Positions 24,990-32,718 of a stretch of DNA of 64,000 nt are shown in pieces. Positions within the stretch are counted from its first letter, which is position 1, and every line of letters starts with the position of its first letter. The notes beneath the pieces were generated by a model, which ran no database searches, was not told where the DNA came from, and saw nothing but the letters and a program-made list of their open reading frames with translations. Position numbers and translations under genes: made by a program. This stretch comes from Curtobacterium sp. MMLR14_010 (GTDB lineage Bacteria > Actinomycetota > Actinomycetes > Actinomycetales > Microbacteriaceae). Location of the stretch: assembly GCF_001865015.1 (NCBI RefSeq), contig NZ_MJGV01000002.1, forward strand, positions 190,494 to 254,493, written 5' to 3'.

Positions 24990-26415
24990 CGATCGGCCTC
25001 TCCTCGGGACGGCGGAACAGTTGCCGGCTCTGGCTGGCGGCCAGTGCTGCGGCGATGGTCACTGTACCGACACGGCCCAGGAACATCGTGGCGGCGAGCA
25101 CGTACTTGCCGGATTCGGGGAGGTCTGCGGAGACGCCGGACGACAGGCCGCACGTGGCGAAGGCCGAGATGACCTCGAACAGCACGCGGTCGAGCGACTC
25201 GTGGGTGATCTGCAGCAGCACGACCGTGGCGACGGCGACGATGGTCGCTCCCCACAGCACGACGGCGACCGCGACGCGGAGCACGTCGCTCGGGATCCGG
25301 CGGCCGAAGGCCTCCATGCTCTGGCGGCCCCGGGCCTCGGCCACCGCCGCCAGGAAGAGCACCGCCAGGGTCGTGACCTTGATGCCGCCGGCGGTGGACG
25401 CGGAGCCGCCGCCGATGAACATGAGCATGTCCGTGACGAGCAGGCTCGACCCGTTCAGCTGGTCGAAGTCGACGAGGGAGAAGCCGCCGGAGCGGGTCAT
25501 CGTCGACAGGAACAGGGCCTGGAACGCGGTGCGACCGGCGCCCTCGCGGCCGAAGGTCGACGGGTTCGAGGCCTCGAGCGCGATGTAGACGACCGCGCCG
25601 CCGACGAGCAGGACCGCACTCGTGGCGAGCGTGAGCTTGACGTGGATCGGCCACCGGCGGGGCGTGCGGAGCTGCTTCGTCAGGGCGCGGATGACCGGGA
25701 AGCCGATCGAGCCCGCGACGACGCCGATCATCAGCAGGGTCAGGAACCAGTAGTCGTGTGCGAACGGGTCGAGCCCGCTGGCGTTCGGCGCGAAGCCGGT
25801 GTTCGTGAACGCCATCGCCGCGTAGTAGAAGGAGTCGCCGACCGCGGTCCAGAACGGCATCCCGGCGAGGAGGACCGACGGCAGGAGCAGCAGCCCGAGC
25901 ACGATCTCGATCGACAGGGTGCTCACCGCCACCGTGGCGAGCAGGGTGCCGACCTCGCCGAGCCGGACGGCCTGGCCCTCCGGCACGGCGCCGTGGTGGG
26001 TCCGGAGCGGGTTCGAGTCCCCGGCGGCCATGAGCTTGGCGCGCAGCCCGAGCTTCCGCGTGACGAAGAGACCCAGGATCGACGCGAAGGTCAGCACGCC
26101 GACCGCACCGATCTGCGTCCCGATGACCACGAGCGTCTTGCCGAAGACCGACCAGTGCGTCGCCATGTCGACCGTCGCGAGCCCGGTGACGCAGACGACG
26201 GACGCGGCGGTGAACAGCGCGTCCGCGAAGTGCGTCGACTGCCCGTCGGCCGCAGCGAGCGGGGTCATGAACAGCGCCGTGAAGACGAAGATCAGCGCGA
26301 CGAAGACCACGATCGCCAGGCGTGACGGCGACGAGCGGAGGACCGTGCCGATACGCGAGGGGCGCTTCCGACTCGGGGTCGGGAGGGCCTTCGGGGGCTC
26401 CGTGCGATCGAGCAT
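24982..26415 (-). CDS. ktrB: Potassium uptake membrane subunit, TrkH/KtrB family
   Basis: 477 residues, about ten membrane segments with four MPM pore repeats; selectivity-filter regions include VVCVTGLATVD, FTNTGFAPN, TRSGGFSLVD and FATCGLSSGV. Start ATG has CGGAGG six bases before it. Works with KtrA in the overlapping downstream gene as a Na+-coupled K+ uptake system. The length and single-RCK partner suggest Ktr rather than Trk. Confidence 0.92.
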   Translation of the reverse strand: MLDRTEPPKALPTPSRKRPSRIGTVLRSSPSRLAIVVFVALIFVFTALFMTPLAAADGQSTHFADALFTAASVVCVTGLATVDMATHWSVFGKTLVVIGTQIGAVGVLTFASILGLFVTRKLGLRAKLMAAGDSNPLRTHHGAVPEGQAVRLGEVGTLLATVAVSTLSIEIVLGLLLLPSVLLAGMPFWTAVGDSFYYAAMAFTNTGFAPNASGLDPFAHDYWFLTLLMIGVVAGSIGFPVIRALTKQLRTPRRWPIHVKLTLATSAVLLVGGAVVYIALEASNPSTFGREGAGRTAFQALFLSTMTRSGGFSLVDFDQLNGSSLLVTDMLMFIGGGSASTAGGIKVTTLAVLFLAAVAEARGRQSMEAFGRRIPSDVLRVAVAVVLWGATIVAVATVVLLQITHESLDRVLFEVISAFATCGLSSGVSADLPESGKYVLAATMFLGRVGTVTIAAALAASQSRQLFRRPEERPIVG

Positions 26416-26474
26416 CGTATGCCTCCGAGGACATGGGCGGGACGCAACGCATGGTACATCCGAGGTCGGCCGGT

Positions 26475-26480
26475 TAGCCT
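26475..26480 (+). promoter_or_regulatory. -10 box of leaderless arsR-like promoter
   Basis: TAGCCT six bases before the ATG at 26487. Confidence 0.6.
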
Positions 26481-26486
26481 CTCCCC

Positions 26487-27002
26487 ATGGCCGACATCTT
26501 CAGCGTGGTCGCGGACCCGACGCGGCGGGAGCTCCTCGGGACGCTGCTCACCGCGTACGGCTCCGACGCCACCGCTGGGGAGCTCAGCGTGGGGCAGCTC
26601 GTCGAGAAGCTCGGGGTCAGCCAGCCCACGGTCTCCAAACACCTGCGGGTGCTCCGGGACATCGGCCTCGTCACCTCCCGTGAGGAAGGGCAGCACCGCT
26701 ACTACCGGCTCGACCCGGAGCCGCTGCTGCACCTCGAGGAGTGGGTCATGCCGTTCACCGGCGCGGTCGACGCCGACGGCACGCCGGCGACCACCGCCTG
26801 GACGCCCGACGGGCAGCCCGTGTCGGTGCGGCGGAACGGCGTCGCGGGCAAGGCCACGGTCGAGGTCGGCATCGAGCTCGGACGGGTCATGGCCGAGGCC
26901 TCGCACCGCGCGACCGCGGCGTTCTCGGGCGCGCAGCAGGGCTGGGGGAAGGTCGTCGAGACCTCGCGCCGACGCTTCACCAAGCGGCCCGACCAGGACT
27001 GA
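26487..27002 (+). CDS. ArsR-family winged-helix regulator
   Basis: 171 residues. N-terminal winged helix (about residues 1-85): FSVVADPTRRELLGTL, SQPTVSKHLRVLRDIGLV, QHRYYRLDPEPL. No Cys-rich metal site (CVC) is present, so a metal sensor of the classical type is unlikely. The C-terminal ~80 residues are unassigned and may be disordered. Positioned divergently from ktrB and ahead of the BldC-like gene. Confidence 0.88.
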   Translation: MADIFSVVADPTRRELLGTLLTAYGSDATAGELSVGQLVEKLGVSQPTVSKHLRVLRDIGLVTSREEGQHRYYRLDPEPLLHLEEWVMPFTGAVDADGTPATTAWTPDGQPVSVRRNGVAGKATVEVGIELGRVMAEASHRATAAFSGAQQGWGKVVETSRRRFTKRPDQD

Positions 27003-27012
27003 CGCGCGAGTC

Positions 27013-27042
27013 TGGACACGGGGCCGCACGCGCCCCTACAGT
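27013..27042 (+). promoter_or_regulatory. Promoter of the bldC-like gene
   Basis: TGGACA (27013-27018), 18-base spacer, TACAGT (27037-27042), about 70 bases before the ATG. Confidence 0.6.
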
Positions 27043-27112
27043 TGCCAGTGACCACTCAGGTCACACCAATCTCTCGCGGTCGGATCAGAACGCGAGCGAC
27101 CGAAGGCGGACC

Positions 27113-27307
27113 ATGGCCGGCAGTTTCGACGACGTGCGCTTCCTCACCGTCGCTGAGGTCGCCGAGATGATGCGCGTCTCGAAGATGACCGTGTACCGCA
27201 TGGTCCACGCCGGGGAGCTCCCCGCGATCCGGTTCGGCCGGTCGTTCCGCGTGCCGGAGTCCGCCGTGGCCGAGGTCCTGCGCGGCGGGATCGCCGACGT
27301 CGGCTAG
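27113..27307 (+). CDS. BldC-like MerR/excisionase-type DNA-binding protein
   Basis: 64 residues. Nearly the whole protein is a helix-turn-helix: LTVAEVAEMMRVSKMTVYRMVHAGELPAI then FGRSFRVPESAVAEVL. BldC in Streptomyces is a 68-residue regulator of development and Rv0500A is the mycobacterial counterpart next to proC and bS22. AAGGCGG lies before the ATG 27113; longer frames upstream are shadows of the arsR gene. The function in a non-sporulating relative is unknown. Confidence 0.9.
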   Translation: MAGSFDDVRFLTVAEVAEMMRVSKMTVYRMVHAGELPAIRFGRSFRVPESAVAEVLRGGIADVG

Positions 27308-27335
27308 CTCCACCCCACCCCGGTCACCCGGCGCG

Positions 27336-27365
27336 TTCGACATCACAGGCGCGCTCCGGTAACAT
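27336..27365 (+). promoter_or_regulatory. Promoter of the bS22 gene
   Basis: TTCGAC (27336-27341), 18-base spacer, TAACAT (27360-27365), about 70 bases upstream of the bS22 ATG. Confidence 0.55.
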
Positions 27366-27437
27366 CGACCAGGTTGATTTTCCGCGGCTTCATCGGCCCG
27401 GTGTCCGTACATCACCATCAGTCCGAGCGAGGTCCAC

Positions 27438-27536
27438 ATGGGTTCTGTCATCAAGAAGCGTCGCAAGCGCATGGCGAAGAAGAAGCACCGCAAGCTCCTT
27501 CGCAAGACGCGCCACCAGCGTCGCAACAAGAAGTAA
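27438..27536 (+). CDS. Ribosomal protein bS22 (AURKAIP1/COX24 family), 32 residues
   Basis: Too short for most gene callers. Starts [19 protein letters not shown] and has 18 Lys/Arg in 32 residues. This matches the actinobacterial small-subunit protein bS22 described from mycobacterial ribosome structures, and its position after the BldC-like gene matches Rv0500A-Rv0500B. It binds 16S rRNA near the decoding/intersubunit side. A strong terminator follows 20 bases after the stop. Confidence 0.95.
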   Translation: MGSVIKKRRKRMAKKKHRKLLRKTRHQRRNKK

Positions 27537-27555
27537 GTCGAAGGACTTGCCGCAG

Positions 27556-27577
27556 AAGCCCCGGTTCGCCGGGGCTT
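27556..27577 (+). terminator. Intrinsic terminator after bS22
   Basis: Arms AAGCCCCGG and CCGGGGCTT with TTCG tetraloop, followed by TCGCATTT. Confidence 0.85.
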
Positions 27578-27596
27578 TCGCATTTCCCGGGCGGTC

Positions 27597-27602
27597 TACC
27601 CT
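27597..27602 (+). promoter_or_regulatory. -10 box of leaderless glutaredoxin-like gene
   Basis: TACCCT six bases before the ATG at 27609. Confidence 0.55.
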
Positions 27603-27608
27603 GGTTCC

Positions 27609-27863
27609 ATGCCAGCCGTGACGCTCCTCACCAAGCCCGGATGCCACCTCTGCGACGACGCCCGACCGGTCGTCGAGTCCGTCGTCGCCGCCCACGCGGG
27701 GGTGACGCTGACCGAGCGGTCGATCCTCGACGACGAGGCACTCCGGCTCGAGTACGCGGAGGACATCCCCGTCGTGCTCATCGACGGCCGGGTGCACAGC
27801 AACTGGCGCGTCGACGCCGCTCGGCTGTCGGCAGCGCTCGAGCGGGCGGCCGCGCGCGCCTGA
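27609..27863 (+). CDS. Glutaredoxin-like family protein
   Basis: 84 residues. Thioredoxin-fold start VTLLTKPGCHLCDDARPVV with a CxxC (Cys12 and Cys15, CHLC) and cis-Pro segment DIPVVLIDGRVH. DUF836/glutaredoxin-like proteins of this size are common next to bS22 in actinobacteria. Role in thiol redox is likely but the partner is unknown. It is followed by a hairpin and convergent aspS. Confidence 0.88.
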   Translation: MPAVTLLTKPGCHLCDDARPVVESVVAAHAGVTLTERSILDDEALRLEYAEDIPVVLIDGRVHSNWRVDAARLSAALERAAARA

Positions 27864-27926
27864 GCCGCCCGGGCGGCGGCGGTCCGGGCGGCGGGCGGTC
27901 GTCCGGATGCGTCGGTTCCGTCCATG

Positions 27927-27973
27927 GAGCAGAAAACGTCGCCTCCCGATGCCGGGGGCGACGTCTTCTGCTC
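27927..27973. terminator. Bidirectional hairpin between the glutaredoxin-like gene and aspS
   Basis: GAGCAGAA(AA)CGTCGCC pairs with GGCGACGTCTTCTGCTC around a 13-base loop. It ends 15 bases from the aspS stop and likely terminates both convergent genes. Confidence 0.75.
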
Positions 27974-27988
27974 ATTCGATCGCGGTGC

Positions 27989-29329
27989 CTACGGGGTCAG
28001 GCGCGTCGGGCCGCGGAACAGGTACGTGACCTCGCGGATGGACGGCTCGCCGAGCATGAGCATCAGCACGCGCGCCAGGCCCATGCCGAACCCACCGTGC
28101 GGCGGGACGCCGTAGCGGAAGAAGTCGAGGTACCAGCCGAGCTCGGCGGGGTCGAGGCCTTTCTCCTCCGCCTGCGCGGTGAGGACGTCGACGCGGTGCT
28201 CACGCTGGGCGCCCGTGGAGATCTCGGCGCCGTTGAACAGCAGGTCGTAGCTGTTCGTGAGCGTCGGGTCGTCGGCGTGGCGCATGTGGTAGTACGGCCG
28301 GATCGAGGCGTCGTAGTCGGTGACGAAGACGAACTCGGAGCCGTGGTGCTCCTTGGCCCAGGCGGACACGCGGCGCTCGCCCTCGGGGTCCAGGTCACCG
28401 TCGGCGCGCACGACGTCGTGGCCGCTCTCGGCGACGATCGTCCGGGCCTCGGCCAGGGTCACGCGCGGGAACGGCGTCGTCGGGACCTGCAGTTCGAAGC
28501 CGAAGACCTCCTGGATCGCGTCGCCGTACTTCTCCTTGACGGCGGTGATGCCGGCGACGAGGACCTCCTCGTGCATCGCCATGACGTCCTCGTGCGACTC
28601 GATCCACGAGAACTCGGCGTCGACGCTCGTGAACTCGGTCGCGTGGCGCGAGGTGAACGAGGGGTCGGCGCGGAAGGCGTCGGCGATCTCGAACACGGCA
28701 CCGAAGCCAGCGGGCTGGGCCATCTGCTTGAAGTTCTGCGGCGACTGCGCCAGGTACGCGGTCGTCTCGAAGTACTCGAGCTGGAAGAGCTCCGCGCGCG
28801 ACTCGGATGCCGACGCCATCAGCTTCGGGGTGTGGATCTCGATGTAGTCGCGCTCGACCCAGTAGGTGCGGAAGGCGTGCTCCAGCGTGGTCTGGATGCG
28901 GAAGATGAGGTTCTGCTTGCGGTTGCGCAGGTCGAGGAAGCGCCAGTCGAGGCGCTTGTCGAGCGAGGAGTCGTCCGCGATCGGCGTCTCGGGGATGGCG
29001 GCGCTGACGACGGTCAGTTCTCCGACCTTGACCTCGAGGCCACCGAGCTTCACGCGCTCGTCGTGCTTGAGCGTGCCGGTCACGTGGATGAAGGAGCCGT
29101 GCGCCAGGCCGGAGATCGACTCCGTCGTGGCGAGCGCGGTCGCCGAGGCGTCGTCGCCCTCCACGGCCTCGCGCGTGGCGGGGTTCACGAGCTGGACGGC
29201 GCCGGTCTCGTCGCGGAGCACGACGAACTGCACCTTCTTCTGGTCGCGGACGGTCTCGACCCATCCGGCCACGGAGACGGGACCGTCGGGGAGTGCTGCG
29301 AGGTCGCTGATGCGGGTGCGTTCGATCAC
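27989..29329 (-). CDS. aspS: Aspartyl-tRNA synthetase, archaeal/eukaryotic type
   Basis: 446 residues, the length of the archaeal-type enzyme; the bacterial type is ~590 with a GAD insertion, which is absent. N-terminal OB-fold anticodon domain (VSVAGWVETVRDQKKVQFVVLRD, ~residues 15-110) and class II catalytic core: motif 2 region FRADPSFTSRHATEFTSVDAEFSW and motif 3 GGFGMGLARVLMLMLG near the C-terminus. Archaeal-type AspRS is often non-discriminating and charges both tRNA-Asp and tRNA-Asn, the latter then amidated by GatCAB. GTG 29329 is chosen because TAGACT lies eight bases before it. Confidence 0.92.
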   Translation of the reverse strand: MIERTRISDLAALPDGPVSVAGWVETVRDQKKVQFVVLRDETGAVQLVNPATREAVEGDDASATALATTESISGLAHGSFIHVTGTLKHDERVKLGGLEVKVGELTVVSAAIPETPIADDSSLDKRLDWRFLDLRNRKQNLIFRIQTTLEHAFRTYWVERDYIEIHTPKLMASASESRAELFQLEYFETTAYLAQSPQNFKQMAQPAGFGAVFEIADAFRADPSFTSRHATEFTSVDAEFSWIESHEDVMAMHEEVLVAGITAVKEKYGDAIQEVFGFELQVPTTPFPRVTLAEARTIVAESGHDVVRADGDLDPEGERRVSAWAKEHHGSEFVFVTDYDASIRPYYHMRHADDPTLTNSYDLLFNGAEISTGAQREHRVDVLTAQAEEKGLDPAELGWYLDFFRYGVPPHGGFGMGLARVLMLMLGEPSIREVTYLFRGPTRLTP

Positions 29330-29337
29330 GGTCGTCG

Positions 29338-29343
29338 AGTCTA
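29338..29343 (-). promoter_or_regulatory. -10 box of leaderless aspS promoter
   Basis: TAGACT on the minus strand, eight bases before GTG 29329. Confidence 0.55.
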
Positions 29344-29421
29344 CCGGGCCGGGCGCGCCGGTCGCGGTGCGGGATCTCGTTCCTCCACAGGTCGGCTCAC
29401 GTCCGTCGTTCTCCACGGGTG

Positions 29422-29437
29422 CGGACGGGAGGCTCGG
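29422..29437. repeat. Half copy of the GACGGGAGGCTCGG palindrome
   Basis: GCGGACGGGAGGCTCGG without the second arm; the following bases do not complete the hairpin. Looks like a decayed or truncated copy. Confidence 0.6.
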
Positions 29438-29501
29438 CTCGCCTCGGGCGCTCCGTAGCGTTCTCGACGTGGCCGGGTCGCGAGCAGGGGAGGAGGTCCT
29501 C

Positions 29502-29852
29502 ATGACGGCGGGGACCGAGGTGCTCGCGGCCTGGCCGCCTGCGGCGGTGGTCGCGGCGCTCGGAGCGGCGGCGCTCACGATGACCGGGGCGGTGGTCGGT
29601 GGTGTGTGGGCCGCCGTGCGGTGGCGCCGCGACGTGCAGCGGGAAGAACGCGACCGGGCATGGACGCGGATCGTGTGGGCCGTCGACCTGGTCTGCGCCG
29701 AGGACGTCGGGCGGAACGAGATCGGACGCCGCGCGTTCCAGGCGGTGTACGACATGCAGATTGCTCGCGACGAGGACGTGGTGTTCGTCACGATCGTCCG
29801 GGAGTTGATCATCACGGAGAAACAGAGGAGGGATCGACCATGGGAGCGGTGA
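29502..29852 (+). CDS. Single-span membrane protein, unknown function
   Basis: 116 residues from ATG 29502 with GGAGG eight bases before it. One N-terminal membrane segment (~residues 12-38, AAVVAALGAAALTMTGAVVGGVWAAV) followed by a charged, mostly helical cytoplasmic tail (WRRDVQREERDRAWTRIVWAVDLV...). No domain recognised. Overlaps the next gene by 13 bases, so the two are probably translated together. Confidence 0.6.
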   Translation: MTAGTEVLAAWPPAAVVAALGAAALTMTGAVVGGVWAAVRWRRDVQREERDRAWTRIVWAVDLVCAEDVGRNEIGRRAFQAVYDMQIARDEDVVFVTIVRELIITEKQRRDRPWER

Positions 29853-30232
29853 ATGACGAGTGGAACGCCCGGATGTGGGAGCAGTGGAAGGTGAACGTCC
29901 GGCGGCGGCACCGCTTGCGTCCTGGGAAGGCACGCGCCGTCATCGCCGAGCAGGAGGAACGGCTCCGTGTGTACCGCGCCATCCTGCTCGAGGAGCGGGC
30001 CGAGCGCGCGGAGTGGGAGCGGGGGCGCTGGTCACGGGAGGGCGGCGCGGAGGGTGCCGAGCGTGCCGATGAACTCCTCGGCCATGCCCGCCCGCTCGAC
30101 GAGCTTCGCGTGTCGGGCGCGGGCGTCCTCGAGGAAGGCGTCGAGGCGCGCTGCCCGTGCGGCCGTGTCATTCGCATCGGCGCCGGGCAGTCCGTCGACG
30201 ATGCTGAGCAGGTCGCCCATCTCCTCGAGTGA
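29840..30232 (+). CDS. Unknown charged protein overlapping merR on the opposite strand
   Basis: 130 residues from ATG 29840 (GGAGGGA six bases before). Residues 1-65 look genuine: EWNARMWEQWKVNVRRRH and a Glu/Arg-rich probable coiled coil (IAEQEERLRVYRAILLEERAERAEWERG). From about residue 65 on the frame lies antisense to the last 67 codons of merR, so this C-terminal part may be an artefact of a lost stop codon or a true convergent overlap of 200 bases. Confidence 0.45.
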   Translation: MGAVNDEWNARMWEQWKVNVRRRHRLRPGKARAVIAEQEERLRVYRAILLEERAERAEWERGRWSREGGAEGAERADELLGHARPLDELRVSGAGVLEEGVEARCPCGRVIRIGAGQSVDDAEQVAHLLE

Positions 30233-30427
30233 GAACCCGAGGGGCTTCATCCGCCGGATCACCAGCAGACGCTCCAGGTCGCCGTCCGTGTACACGCGGA
30301 AGCCGCCGGTGGTGCGGCCGCTCGGCACCAGCAGGCCGACCTCGTCGTAGTGCCGGATCGTGCGGAGCGACATCTCGGCGCGCTCGGCGAGTTCGCCGAT
30401 GTGCATGGTCTGGGTCACGTCGGCCAT
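30032..30427 (-). CDS. MerR-family transcriptional regulator
   Basis: 131 residues. MerR winged-helix at the N-terminus: MHIGELAERAEMSLRTIRHYDEVGLLVPSGRTTGGFRVY, then a dimerisation helix region with MKPLGFSLEEMGDLL. No metal-binding Cys are present, which points to a drug- or small-molecule-type or orphan MerR. Divergent from the SulP transporter; a dyad typical of MerR sites lies between them (30479-30504). Confidence 0.92.
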   Translation of the reverse strand: MADVTQTMHIGELAERAEMSLRTIRHYDEVGLLVPSGRTTGGFRVYTDGDLERLLVIRRMKPLGFSLEEMGDLLSIVDGLPGADANDTAARAARLDAFLEDARARHAKLVERAGMAEEFIGTLGTLRAALP

Positions 30428-30478
30428 GGTGGCAGACCTCCTCGGACGGGTGCTGGTGCCTGAGTTCGTACTGGTGGA

Positions 30479-30504
30479 ACTCTACCCTCACGTGACGGTA
30501 GAGT
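30479..30504. promoter_or_regulatory. MerR-type operator between merR and sulP
   Basis: Perfect 8-base arms ACTCTACC (30479-30486) and GGTAGAGT (30497-30504) separated by CTCACGTGAC. It lies 52 bases before merR and 8 bases before the sulP start, so it can control merR and, if the sulP message starts just after it, sulP too. Confidence 0.7.
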
Positions 30505-30512
30505 CACCGGTG

Positions 30513-31994
30513 ATGTCGACCACCGTGCACGCTCCGAGCGTCCTCTCTGCCCTCCGCTCGCCCCGGTTGCTCTCGCGGGAGGTCCTCGCGGGGATCGTCA
30601 CCGCGCTCGCGCTCATCCCCGAGGCGATCTCGTTCTCCGTCGTCGCCGGTGTCGACCCGGCCGTCGGGCTGTTCTCCAGCGTCGTCATCGCCGTGGTGAT
30701 CTCGATCGTCGGCGGCCGTCCGGCGATGGTCTCGGCCGCTGCCGGCTCGGTGGCGCTCGTGATCGCCCCGCTCGTCCGCGACCACGGCATCGACTACCTC
30801 GTCCCCACGATCGTGCTCGGCGGTCTGATGCAGCTCGTGCTCGGGTTCCTCGGGGTCGCCCGGCTGATGCGCTTCATCCCGCGGAGCGTCAACGTCGCCT
30901 TCGTGAACGCTCTGGCGATCCTGATCTTCACCGCGCAGCTGCCGAACCTGCTCGGGCCGGACGTCCCGTTCGTCGTCTGGCCGCTCACCGCGCTCGGCGT
31001 CGGCATCATCATCGCCTTCCCGTTCCTGACCAAGGCGGTCCCGGCACCGCTCATCGCCGTGGTCGTCATCACCCTCATCACGGTCGTGTTCAGCGTCGCG
31101 GTGCCGACCGTCGGGGACGAGGGCGCGCTGCCCACTGCGTTGCCCGGGTTCAACGGCATAACCGTGCCGTTCACCTTCGCGACCCTCACGACCATCGCGC
31201 CGTACGCCTTCGGCATGGCCATCGTCGGGCTCATCGAGACCCTCCTCACCGCGCAGCTCGTCGACGCGATCACCGACACCGGTTCGAGCAAGTGGCGGGA
31301 GTCGTGGGGGCAGGGCGTCGCGAACATCGCCTCCGCGTTCTTCGGCGGCACGGGTGGCTGCGCGATGATCGGGCAGACCGTCATCAACGTGAAGACCGCC
31401 GGCGCCAGGACACGGATCTCCACCTTCGCGGCCGGAGCCTCGGTGCTGGTGCTCACGATCGTGCTCCACGACGTCGTCGCGCGGATCCCGATGGCCGCGC
31501 TGACCGCGGTGATGCTCATGGTGTGCGTGGCGACGTTCGACTGGCACAGCATCCGTCCGCGGACGCTCGGTCGGATGCCCCTCGGCGAGACCGCCGTGAT
31601 GGTGATCACCGTGCTCGTGGTCGTCGCGACGGACAACCTCGCGACCGGGGTGCTGGTGGGCGTGGTCGTCGCAGCGCTCGTGTTCGCCCGTCGGGTCGCG
31701 CACGTGGTCGAGGTCGTGCGGGAGCCCGTCGACGAGCGGACCGTCCGCTACCGGGTGCGCGGGGCGCTGTTCTTCGCGTCGTCGAACGACCTCGTGACGC
31801 GCTTCTCCTACGCCGACGACCCGGAGCACGTCGTGATCGACATGTCCGAGGCCCACGTGTTCGACGCCAGCACGGTGGCCGCCCTCGACGGCATCGAGCA
31901 GCGGTTCGCCAAGCACGGCTCGACCGTCGAGGTGGTCAACCTGAACACCGGATCAATCGCCCTGCACGGCAGGCTCTCCGGGCACCTCGGCTGA
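30513..31994 (+). CDS. SulP-family anion transporter with STAS domain
   Basis: 493 residues from ATG 30513. Membrane domain of ~11-12 segments with family signatures ALALIPEAISFSVVAGVDPAVGLFSS near the N-terminus and FGGTGGCAMIGQTVINVKTAGARTRISTF in the middle. Cytoplasmic STAS domain about residues 415-485 (VIDMSEAHVFDASTVAALDGIE). SulP proteins carry sulfate, bicarbonate or dicarboxylates with Na+ or H+; substrate not resolved. Probably regulated by the divergent MerR. Confidence 0.92.
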   Translation: MSTTVHAPSVLSALRSPRLLSREVLAGIVTALALIPEAISFSVVAGVDPAVGLFSSVVIAVVISIVGGRPAMVSAAAGSVALVIAPLVRDHGIDYLVPTIVLGGLMQLVLGFLGVARLMRFIPRSVNVAFVNALAILIFTAQLPNLLGPDVPFVVWPLTALGVGIIIAFPFLTKAVPAPLIAVVVITLITVVFSVAVPTVGDEGALPTALPGFNGITVPFTFATLTTIAPYAFGMAIVGLIETLLTAQLVDAITDTGSSKWRESWGQGVANIASAFFGGTGGCAMIGQTVINVKTAGARTRISTFAAGASVLVLTIVLHDVVARIPMAALTAVMLMVCVATFDWHSIRPRTLGRMPLGETAVMVITVLVVVATDNLATGVLVGVVVAALVFARRVAHVVEVVREPVDERTVRYRVRGALFFASSNDLVTRFSYADDPEHVVIDMSEAHVFDASTVAALDGIEQRFAKHGSTVEVVNLNTGSIALHGRLSGHLG

Positions 31995-32048
31995 ACGGTC
32001 CCGAAGCCGTGGATCCGCCCGGCGGGCAGTGGGGTCGGTGGATCGACC

Positions 32049-32054
32049 TACACT
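32049..32054 (+). promoter_or_regulatory. -10 box of leaderless promoter for the cytochrome c maturation operon
   Basis: TACACT seven bases before the ATG at 32062, the first gene of the phosphatase-resA-ccdA-resB-ccsB operon. Confidence 0.6.
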
Positions 32055-32061
32055 GGAACCC

Positions 32062-32718
32062 ATGCCCGCGACCCGAATCCACCTCGTGCGACACGGCGAG
32101 GTACACAACCCGGACCGTGTGCTCTACGGACGGCTGCCGGGCTTCGGACTGAGCGAGCTCGGTACCCGCATGGCTGCTGCCTCCGCGACGGCATGGAAGA
32201 CCGCGGGCGTCGACGTCCGCCGCATCGTGGCCTCGCCGCTCCAGCGAACGCAGGAGTCCGCGGCCCCGTGGTCCGAGCTGTACGGGCTCGACGTCGCCCT
32301 CGACGAGCGCCTGATCGAGCCGACGAACCGGTACGAGGGCCAGCCGCCCGGGTTCACGAAGCGCTCGGTCCGCCGCCCGGCCGAGTGGCCCTGGATCGCG
32401 AACCCCTGGCGTCCCAGCTGGGGGGAGGCCTACGAGTCGATCGCGAACCGCATGCTGGCCGCGGTCACGACCGCGTGGGAGAGCATCGACGAGGGCGACG
32501 TCGTCCTCGTCAGCCACCAGCTGCCGATCTGGATGGTGCACCGGCGCCTCGCGGGGGAGCCCCTGTGGCACGACCCGCGCAAGCGTCGCTGCGACCTGTC
32601 GAGCATCACCACCCTCGAGCGTGTGCCCGGCACCTCGAGCGGTCGGTTCACCGAGGTCGGGTACGCGGACCCCGCGCTGGAACTGCGCGCGTCCGCGATC
32701 GACGAAGGAGCAGTGTGA
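32062..32718 (+). CDS. Histidine phosphatase family protein
   Basis: 218 residues. Phosphoglycerate-mutase fold with catalytic RHG box (IHLVRHGEVHNPDRVLYGRL, His in residues 8-10) and second His in VVLVSHQLPIWM. This is the gene that stands at the head of the cytochrome c maturation operon in many actinobacteria (Rv0525 position). Role in that operon is unknown. Stop overlaps the resA start (GTGA). An upstream in-frame GTG/ATG at 32029 is unlikely because the -10 box lies inside that extension. Confidence 0.9.
   Translation: MPATRIHLVRHGEVHNPDRVLYGRLPGFGLSELGTRMAAASATAWKTAGVDVRRIVASPLQRTQESAAPWSELYGLDVALDERLIEPTNRYEGQPPGFTKRSVRRPAEWPWIANPWRPSWGEAYESIANRMLAAVTTAWESIDEGDVVLVSHQLPIWMVHRRLAGEPLWHDPRKRRCDLSSITTLERVPGTSSGRFTEVGYADPALELRASAIDEGAV

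Noticed and set aside
30504..31916. 470-codon minus-strand frame opposite sulP
   Set aside because: His/Asp/Arg-rich shadow of the membrane protein gene; no known motif.
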